This document shows, piece by piece, positions 8,321-13,813 of a DNA stretch of 13,813 nucleotides. A program made the position numbers and the translations under genes. Source of the stretch: an uncultured Polymorphobacter sp. (GTDB lineage: Bacteria > Pseudomonadota > Alphaproteobacteria > Sphingomonadales > Sphingomonadaceae); the NCBI GenBank assembly GCA_937871645.1, contig CALMPZ010000419.1:1-13813 (forward strand), in the 5' to 3' direction. The notes under the pieces are model-generated. The model saw only the letters and a program-made list of their open reading frames with translations. It made no database searches and had not been told where the DNA came from. The stretch's first letter is position 1. Each line of letters begins with the position of its first letter.

Positions 8321-8454
8321 AAGAGCCTCCGGCGGGCAGGGGTGACCCCTGCACCCGAATGTTCGGGCGGTGCATCAGAACCCCGCGTCAGGTCTGATGC
8401 ACGCACGCAAAACATATGGGTGCAGGGACAAGTCCCTGCCCGCCGGAGGCCCTT
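8321..8454. repeat. Nested inverted repeat downstream of the DUF885 gene
   Basis: Outer arms at 8321-8356 and 8418-8454 are inverted copies (GCCTCCGGCGGGCAGGG ... CACCC), and each arm contains its own hairpin. The left one is GCAGGGG-TGA-CCCCTGC (8336-8352) and the right one GCAGGGA-CAAG-TCCCTGC (8422-8439). The arms differ at the hairpin tips but both tips remain paired. A third inverted pair, GTGCATCAGA (8370-8379) with TCTGATGCAC (8393-8402), closes the centre, so almost the whole 134 bases can fold into one long structure. It starts 13 bases beyond the DUF885 stop codon. It may act as a 3'-end stabiliser or be a copy of a dispersed repeat; I recall similar GCCTCCGGCGGGCAGGG units from sphingomonad genomes but could not check. 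Confidence 0.82.
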
Positions 8455-8467
8455 GCTCTACCCGGCC

Positions 8468-10288
8468 TCAGGCCTTCGTTGCCGCAATCCACGCATCGAC
8501 ATTGCTCTCCAGCACGTCGAGCGGCACCGCGCCGTTGGTCAGCACGACATCGTGGAATGCCTTGATATCGAACTTCGGCCCCAGCGCCGCTTCGGCGCGC
8601 GCGCGCAACTCCGAGATCTTCAGCCGGCCGATCATGTAGGCGGTCGCCTGGCCGGGGAAGATGACGTAGCGCGACATCGCCTTTTCGATCGCGCCGGGGG
8701 TTTCGGCGGTGTTCGCCAGCGCATAGGCGATAGCGTCCTCGCGGCTCCATTTCTTGTAGTGGATGCCGCTGTCGACGACCAGCCGCACGGCGCGGTGCAG
8801 TTCGAGCTGCAGGCGGCCAAAGTCGCTGTACGGGTTGCGGTACTGGCCCATGTCCTTCGCCAGCTTCTCCGAATACAGCCCCCAGCCTTCGGAGTAAGCG
8901 GTGTAGCCGCCGAACTTGCGGAACGGCGGCACGTCCTTCAACTCGGTGGCGATCGCGAGCTGCAAATGGTGGCCGGGCACGCCTTCATGATAGGCCAGCG
9001 CCTCGATCTCCGTCGTCGGCATGTCACCCATATTGTACAGGTTGACGTAATAGGTGCCGGGCCGCGAGCCGTCGGGCGCCGGCGACTGGTAGAACGCCTT
9101 GCCCGCCGACTTTTCGCGGAAAGGTTCAACCGCCTTGACCTTGAGCGCCGCCTTGGGAAGCGTGCCGAACCAGTTGGGCAGCTTGGCTTCGATTTCCTTG
9201 ATGTCGGCGTTGGCGGTGGCGAGATATTCGGTGCGGCCGGCTTCGGTATTCGGCAGCAGGAACTTCGGATTGCCGCGCATTTCCTTGAAGAATGCCTGCA
9301 GATCGCCCTTGAAGCCGGTCTCGCGCATCACGGCGCGCATTTCGTCATGGATACGCGCGACCTGCTGCAGCCCGAGCGTATGCACCTGTTCGGCGGTGAT
9401 TGCGGTGGTGGTGTAGTTGGCCAGCCGCTCGTTGTAATAGGCCGCGCCGTCCTTGAAACGCCAGACGCCGTCGATGGTGCCGGCGTTGGGTTCCTGCACG
9501 TTCATCGCGGCGATGACACGTTCATAGACCGGCTTGACCGAGGTCAGCAGCGCGGTGCGGCCGCTGGCGATGATTGCGTCCTTTTCGGCCTGCGGGATCG
9601 CCAGCTTGCCGACCTTTTCCTTGAGATCGGCATACAGCGCCGAATCCGGACCGTTGTCGAACGGTGCGCCCTTGATAATGTTCTGCGCGTCCGAAACGAC
9701 GAACGGATAGACCCACTTCGGCGGCATCACGCCATTCTTGGCGCGTTCATTGGCGACCGCGATGTTCTGGTCGAGCGCCGCGCCGATGCCCTGCAGCCGT
9801 TCGACATAGTCGAGCGCATCCTGCTTGGTATCGACGCGGTGGATGTTGATCAGGAACGCCGGATAGTCGCTCTGCGCGCCGTTCATCTGGTCGAAGACAT
9901 AGCCGTCATGGCGGTATTTGAAGCCGCCGTCGCGCCGCGCCATGGTCTTTTCAAACAGTTCGTAGGACAGCTTGGCTTGCGGGTCGAGCCTGGCGCCGGC
10001 GAAACGCGTCCGCATGTCGGCGAGCCACTTCATGTCGAAGTCATGGTCAGCGACTTCGGCGGCGTCGCTCATGTCGTCCCATTTGCCGTAATTGGTCTTG
10101 AGCCCGCGATACGCCGCGCGCATTGGCGAGCGTTCGAGCACCGCCTTGTCGTAATCGGCGAAGAACGCATTCAGCGCCGCCGACTGGTCGGCAGCAGCAA
10201 CAGCAGCGGTTTTTGCCGGTTCGGTAGCCGCGAGCGGCACAGCGAGCAGGGCAAACGCCGAAACGGCGAGCAAAAGATGACGCGACAC
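8468..10288 (-). CDS. Secreted DUF885-family zinc-peptidase-like protein
   Basis: A 606-residue protein of the DUF885 family, with a Sec signal peptide (MSRHLLLAVSAFALLAVPLAA, probable cut before TEPAK) that sends it to the periplasm. The metal-binding signature YHEGVPGHHLQ carries His434, Glu435, His440 and His441, and a later SEGWGLYSEKLAKDMG motif probably adds an acidic ligand, as in metallopeptidases of this group. The substrate is unknown; a peptide- or dipeptide-hydrolysing role is a family-based guess. Start is GTG at 10288 with GGAGG 5 bases upstream; the preceding residues in the open frame have no signal peptide. An ATG in another frame overlaps this start by one base (ATGTG). The gene is divergent from pyrD across 86 bases in which I see no clear promoter, and it has a repeat and a terminator downstream. 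Confidence 0.92.
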   Translation of the reverse strand: MSRHLLLAVSAFALLAVPLAATEPAKTAAVAAADQSAALNAFFADYDKAVLERSPMRAAYRGLKTNYGKWDDMSDAAEVADHDFDMKWLADMRTRFAGARLDPQAKLSYELFEKTMARRDGGFKYRHDGYVFDQMNGAQSDYPAFLINIHRVDTKQDALDYVERLQGIGAALDQNIAVANERAKNGVMPPKWVYPFVVSDAQNIIKGAPFDNGPDSALYADLKEKVGKLAIPQAEKDAIIASGRTALLTSVKPVYERVIAAMNVQEPNAGTIDGVWRFKDGAAYYNERLANYTTTAITAEQVHTLGLQQVARIHDEMRAVMRETGFKGDLQAFFKEMRGNPKFLLPNTEAGRTEYLATANADIKEIEAKLPNWFGTLPKAALKVKAVEPFREKSAGKAFYQSPAPDGSRPGTYYVNLYNMGDMPTTEIEALAYHEGVPGHHLQLAIATELKDVPPFRKFGGYTAYSEGWGLYSEKLAKDMGQYRNPYSDFGRLQLELHRAVRLVVDSGIHYKKWSREDAIAYALANTAETPGAIEKAMSRYVIFPGQATAYMIGRLKISELRARAEAALGPKFDIKAFHDVVLTNGAVPLDVLESNVDAWIAATKA

Positions 10289-10374
10289 ATGAGCCTCCAG
10301 AAAATTAACCAGACCCGTGCATAAAAGTGGCTGCCGGTTTTGACCAGCACCAAGCGGCCTGTCATGGTGATCCG

Positions 10375-11406
10375 ATGTTTCGACTCTTGCGACCCCTGTT
10401 GTTCCTTCTCGATGCCGAGCGCGCGCACCGGCTGACGCTCGCGGCAGTCGGCATGGGGATGGGCAAGACCGCCAGGCCCGATGACCCGATGCTGTCGACG
10501 ACGGTCGCCGGGCTGACTTTCCCCAATCCCGTCGGCATCGCCGCGGGCTTCGACAAGAACGCCGAAGTCCCCGATGACATGCTGCGGCTCGGCTTCGGGT
10601 TCGCCGAAGTCGGCACGGTGACACCCGAGCCGCAGGACGGCAACCCGCGCCCGCGCATTTTCCGGCTGCGAGAGGACGAGGCCGTCATCAACCGGCTCGG
10701 CTTCAACAACGAAGGTCTCGAAGCGGTGCGCGCGCGGCTGGCGGTGCGCCACGGGCTGCCCGGCCAGGTCGGCGTCAACGTCGGCGCCAACAAGGACAGC
10801 GCCGACCGCATCCGCGACTATGCCACCGGCGTGCGCGGCATGGGGCGCTGGGCGAGCTACATCACCGTCAACATCTCCTCGCCGAACACGCCGGGCTTGC
10901 GCGCGCTGCAGGACCGCGCCGAGCTGACGCGGCTGGTCGCCGCGGTCATCGCGGCGCGCGGGCCGCTGCCGCTGCCGCTGTTCGTCAAGGTCGCGCCCGA
11001 CTTGCAGCCCGAAGAGGTTGCCGACATTGCCGAAGTCATCACCGGGTCGGGCATCGACGCGCTGATCATTTCAAACACCACGCTGTCGCGTGACGGTCTG
11101 ACCAGCAGAAACGCCGATGAAGCCGGCGGCCTATCGGGCAAGCCGCTGTTGGAACGCTCGACGGCGATGCTGCGCGATTTCCGCCGCGCCACCGGCGGCA
11201 AATTGCCGCTGATCGGCGTCGGCGGCATTTCGAGCGGTGCCGATGCCTATGCCAAGATCCGTGCCGGCGCGAGCCTCGTCCAGCTTTACACCGGGCTGGT
11301 CTACAAGGGCCCGGGGTTGATCAACGATATCAAGCGCGACCTGGTGCGGCTGCTGCGTCGCGATGGTTTCCGTCGCGTTTCCGAAGCGGTAGGGGTAGAC
11401 AGCTGA
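10375..11406 (+). CDS. pyrD: Dihydroorotate dehydrogenase (quinone), class 2
   Basis: A 343-residue class 2 dihydroorotate dehydrogenase: FMN-dependent oxidation of dihydroorotate to orotate with electrons passed to membrane quinone, the fourth step of pyrimidine synthesis. The N-terminal MFRLLRPLLFLLDAERAHRLTL is the amphipathic helix that attaches class 2 enzymes to the inner membrane. FMN and substrate motifs follow: GIAAGFDKNAEV, INRLGFNNEG, VNVGANKDS, NISSPNTPGL with the catalytic serine of the class 2 type, FVKVAPDL, ISNTT, GGLSGKPL and IGVGGISSGADAYAKIRAGASLVQLYTGLVYKGP. Start is ATG at 10375, matching the family N-terminus; the frame is open from 10327, but the extra 16 residues are unlike the family. 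GGTGA lies 4 bases upstream. The gene is followed by the transpeptidase after 50 bases and may share its transcript. Confidence 0.96.
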   Translation: MFRLLRPLLFLLDAERAHRLTLAAVGMGMGKTARPDDPMLSTTVAGLTFPNPVGIAAGFDKNAEVPDDMLRLGFGFAEVGTVTPEPQDGNPRPRIFRLREDEAVINRLGFNNEGLEAVRARLAVRHGLPGQVGVNVGANKDSADRIRDYATGVRGMGRWASYITVNISSPNTPGLRALQDRAELTRLVAAVIAARGPLPLPLFVKVAPDLQPEEVADIAEVITGSGIDALIISNTTLSRDGLTSRNADEAGGLSGKPLLERSTAMLRDFRRATGGKLPLIGVGGISSGADAYAKIRAGASLVQLYTGLVYKGPGLINDIKRDLVRLLRRDGFRRVSEAVGVDS

Positions 11407-11456
11407 CGATATGATTGCCGCGCAGCGTTGCGCGCGGCCAACGACCGGGGGAGCTT

Positions 11457-13184
11457 ATGAAGGGTCCGATTCTGCTGGCGGCGCTGTTGGTGTCGGCGTG
11501 CGCGACGGCGCCCTCGGCCCCGCCTGCGGGCATTGCTGCCGCGCCCGCAGTGGCCGGCATATCGCCTGCGATGGTGTCCGCCGCCGACTATCGCGCCGCC
11601 GAGGCCGGTGTCGCGATGTTGCGCGCCGGCGGTTCGGCGTTCGATGCCAGCGCCGCGACGCTGCTGGCGCTGACGGTGGTCGAGCCGCAATCCTCGGGCA
11701 TCGGTGGCGGCGGGCTGCTGGTCTATCAACCCGCGCGCGGCGGCGTGCTGAGCTTTGACGGCCGCGAAACCGCGCCGGCGTCGGCCACCCCGACGATGTT
11801 CCTCGGCGCTGACGGCAAGCCGCTCGCCGGCGGCGTCGCCAAGCCCGGCGGCAAGAGCGTCGGCGTCCCCGGCAATATCGCGATGCTGGCGCTGGCGCAC
11901 GCCAAGCTCGGCACGCTGCCCTGGGCCAAGCTGTTCGAGCCGGCGATTGCACTGGCGCGCGGCGGCTATGTGATGACGCCGCGCATGGCAGGCGCGGTGG
12001 CGAGCCAGGCAAAAAATCTGGCGCGCACCCGCGAAGGCGCAGCGCTGTATCTGCTGCCCGACGGCAAGCCCAAGCCCGCCGGCAGCCGCATCGTCAACGA
12101 ACCACTGGCGCGCACATTGGAAGCCATTGCCGCTGCCGGCCCCAAGGCCTTCTACACCGGCCCCAACGCCGATGCGCTGGTCGCAGCAGTGACGACATCG
12201 ACGATGAACCCGTCGGGGATGACGCGCGCCGATATCGCGGGCTATGCCGCCAAACTGCGGCCAGCGGTGTGCGGCAAATACCGCAGCTACAAGGTGTGCA
12301 GCATGGGGCCGCCGTCATCGGGCGGCATCGCGGTCATCCAGATTCTCGGCCAGCTCCAGCGTTTCGACCTTGCAGCACTAGGTGCCGACAACCCCGTCGC
12401 CTGGCATCTTCTCGCCGAAAGCGAGCGGCTGGCGTTTGCCGACCGCGCGGCGTTCGTCGGCGATCCCGATTTCGTGCAAGTTCCCACCGCCGGGCTGATC
12501 GACGCGGGCTATATCCGCGCGCGTGGCGAACTCATCAGCGCCAGCAGCACGATGGCCAAGGTCAGCGCCGGGCGGCCACGCGGCGCGCCGCCGCGCAAAG
12601 CCGGCACCAGCAACGAAGTGCCGTCAACGTCGCATTTCTCGGCGGTCGATGCCCGCGGCAATGTCGCGGCACTGACCTCGACAGTCGAAGGCTCGTTCGG
12701 CTCGGGACTGATTTCGGGCGGCTTCGTGCTCAACAACGAACTCACCGATTTCGATTTCGTGCCCGTGGTTGACGGCGTCCCCGTCGCCAACCGCGTCCAG
12801 CCCGGCAAGCGCCCGCGCTCGTCGATGACGCCGACCATCGTTTATGATGCCAAGGGCCATGTGCTGCTGTCGGTCGGCGCTGCCGGTGGCCCGACGATCC
12901 CGGCGCAGGTGGCGAAATCGATCATCGCCGTCATCGACTGGAAAAAGCCTGTGCAGGACGCGATCGCGCTGCCGGTGATGATGGTGTTCGGCGACCGGCT
13001 GATCGTCGAGTCGAGCCCGCAGGGCGCCCCGCTGGCGGCAATGATCCCGGCGCTCAAGGCGCTTGGCCACAGCGAAATCACCGTCACCGCACTGCCTTAC
13101 AAGGCCAATGGCATCGAGCGCGTGACAGGCGGCTGGCGCGGCGGCGCCGACCCGCGTAGCGAAGGCGTGGCGCTCGGGTTATAA
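11457..13184 (+). CDS. ggt: Gamma-glutamyltranspeptidase, lipoprotein type
   Basis: A 575-residue gamma-glutamyltransferase (Ntn-hydrolase fold) that cleaves the gamma-glutamyl bond of glutathione and related peptides in the periplasm. The precursor should cut itself before Thr391 in PSTSHFSAVD, making large and small subunits. Substrate-binding residues seen include Arg103 in FDGRETAP, GKRPRSSMTPTIV and a Gly-rich loop GAAGGP. LNNELTDFDF follows the nucleophile as usual. The N-terminus MKGPILLAALLVSACATAP has a lipobox (VSAC), so the enzyme is predicted to be membrane-tethered. Start ATG at 11457 follows GGGGGAG at 3-base spacing; a longer frame from a TTG at 11415 would hide the signal peptide. 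The gene ends with TAA, 32 bases before the next gene. Confidence 0.95.
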   Translation: MKGPILLAALLVSACATAPSAPPAGIAAAPAVAGISPAMVSAADYRAAEAGVAMLRAGGSAFDASAATLLALTVVEPQSSGIGGGGLLVYQPARGGVLSFDGRETAPASATPTMFLGADGKPLAGGVAKPGGKSVGVPGNIAMLALAHAKLGTLPWAKLFEPAIALARGGYVMTPRMAGAVASQAKNLARTREGAALYLLPDGKPKPAGSRIVNEPLARTLEAIAAAGPKAFYTGPNADALVAAVTTSTMNPSGMTRADIAGYAAKLRPAVCGKYRSYKVCSMGPPSSGGIAVIQILGQLQRFDLAALGADNPVAWHLLAESERLAFADRAAFVGDPDFVQVPTAGLIDAGYIRARGELISASSTMAKVSAGRPRGAPPRKAGTSNEVPSTSHFSAVDARGNVAALTSTVEGSFGSGLISGGFVLNNELTDFDFVPVVDGVPVANRVQPGKRPRSSMTPTIVYDAKGHVLLSVGAAGGPTIPAQVAKSIIAVIDWKKPVQDAIALPVMMVFGDRLIVESSPQGAPLAAMIPALKALGHSEITVTALPYKANGIERVTGGWRGGADPRSEGVALGL

Positions 13185-13216
13185 TCGGCGACAATAATAA
13201 TTGCGGGAGCGACGGC

Positions 13217-13813
13217 ATGGCGACTTCGGCCGAAAAGTGCGCGAACTGGCCCAATCTGGTCACGATGTTTTTCGACCAGGCCGAACGGCTTGGCGACGCG
13301 GTGATGCTGGCGCACAAGCACGAAGGTGCCTGGGTGCCGATATCGTGGCGCCAGGCCGCGCAGACCGTATCAAGCATGGCGGCCGGCTTGCGCGCCATCG
13401 GCATCAAGCCCGGCGACCGCGTCATGCTGGTCAGCGAAAACCGCCCTGAATGGTGCCTCGCCGACCTCGCCATCATGGCGGCTGGCGCGGTGACGGTGCC
13501 GACCTACATCACCAACACCGAATCGGACCATCTCCACGTCCTCGATGACAGCGGCGCCGTCGCGGCGATCGTCTCGACGACCAAGCTCGCCAAGACGCTG
13601 CTCGCCGCGGTCTACCGCTCGAAGGACTGCCGCACCGTCATCGGCATCGAAGCACTGCGCATCGGCCAGGAAAGCGGCGCGACGCTGTACCAGTGGCAGC
13701 ATCTGGTCGCCGAAAACCCCGCCGATGTCACCGCGACGCGCGCCGCGCAGACCGCGCAGCGCGGCGACCTCGCCTGCCTGATCTACACCTCGGGCACCGG
13801 TGGCGCGCCGCGC
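13217..13813 (+). CDS. AMP-forming acyl-CoA synthetase, N-terminal part (3' end outside window)
   Basis: The first 199 residues of an ANL-superfamily adenylate-forming enzyme, most like long-chain fatty-acid-CoA ligases, which activate a fatty acid with ATP and load it onto CoA. Seen are the N-terminal WPNLVTMFFDQAERLG, then SWRQAAQTVSSMAAGLRAIGIKPGDRVMLVSENRPEW, the AGAVTVPTYITNT segment and the beginning of the ATP-binding loop IYTSGTGGAPR (189-199), where the window stops. The second Thr of the common TSGTTG loop is Gly here. The start ATG at 13217 has GGGAG about 8 bases upstream. Spacing of 32 bases from the transpeptidase permits co-transcription, but the two functions are not obviously linked. 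Chain-length preference cannot be judged from this part. Confidence 0.92.
   Translation, partial: MATSAEKCANWPNLVTMFFDQAERLGDAVMLAHKHEGAWVPISWRQAAQTVSSMAAGLRAIGIKPGDRVMLVSENRPEWCLADLAIMAAGAVTVPTYITNTESDHLHVLDDSGAVAAIVSTTKLAKTLLAAVYRSKDCRTVIGIEALRIGQESGATLYQWQHLVAENPADVTATRAAQTAQRGDLACLIYTSGTGGAPR

Noticed and set aside
8246..10324. Very long plus-strand open frame (692 residues) opposite the DUF885 gene
   Set aside because: It is an antisense shadow produced by GC-rich codon use; its Arg/Asp/His-rich translation has no family features, while the minus strand encodes a full DUF885 protein with signal peptide and metal motif.
10289..10374. Promoters for the divergent DUF885 and pyrD genes
   Set aside because: Hexamer-like sequences occur, but none has acceptable spacing and match on either strand, so nothing is called.

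Overview
The window is a GC-rich, densely packed chromosomal stretch from an alphaproteobacterium, most likely of the order Sphingomonadales. The reasons are the codon use, the SUF gene set and order, the class 2 dihydroorotate dehydrogenase, and GC-rich nested palindromic intergenic repeats of a kind I associate with that order. No rRNA, tRNA, insertion sequence, phage gene or CRISPR array was seen.

Layout. Positions 1-1037 (+) hold the C-terminal part of a DinG/Rad3-type DNA helicase. A SixA-like histidine phosphatase follows (1104-1634, +). A two-armed inverted repeat (1641-1804) separates it from the convergent end of a long minus-strand operon. That operon runs from 8054 down to 1815: Rrf2-type SUF regulator, sufB, a small lipoprotein, sufC, sufD, sufS, sufT-like (DUF59/MIP18), sufA-like (A-type carrier), and a second small lipoprotein. 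Every junction overlaps by 1 or 4 bases except sufS-sufT, which has a 13-base gap, so the operon looks translationally coupled throughout. A candidate sigma-70-like promoter (8101-8130) and an intrinsic terminator just upstream of it (8153-8191) mark its 5' boundary.

Positions 8192-8467 are non-coding and hold small hairpins and a second nested inverted repeat (8321-8454). A secreted DUF885 zinc-peptidase-like protein follows (8468-10288, -). It diverges from pyrD (10375-11406, +), which is followed by a lipoprotein-type gamma-glutamyltranspeptidase (11457-13184, +) and the N-terminal part of an AMP-forming acyl-CoA synthetase (13217 to the window end, +).

How the genes fit together. The core is a Fe-S cluster factory. 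SufS takes sulfur from cysteine, SufB-SufC-SufD build the cluster using ATP, the A-type carrier and SufT-like protein deliver it, and the Rrf2 regulator probably senses cluster status. The outlying genes are housekeeping: DNA repair, pyrimidine synthesis, peptide and glutathione breakdown, and fatty-acid activation. The points most worth following are two envelope lipoproteins wired into a cytosolic Fe-S operon, one of them lacking a standard start codon, and two intergenic elements that share an arm-plus-hairpin design but not sequence, with paired base changes that keep the hairpins intact.
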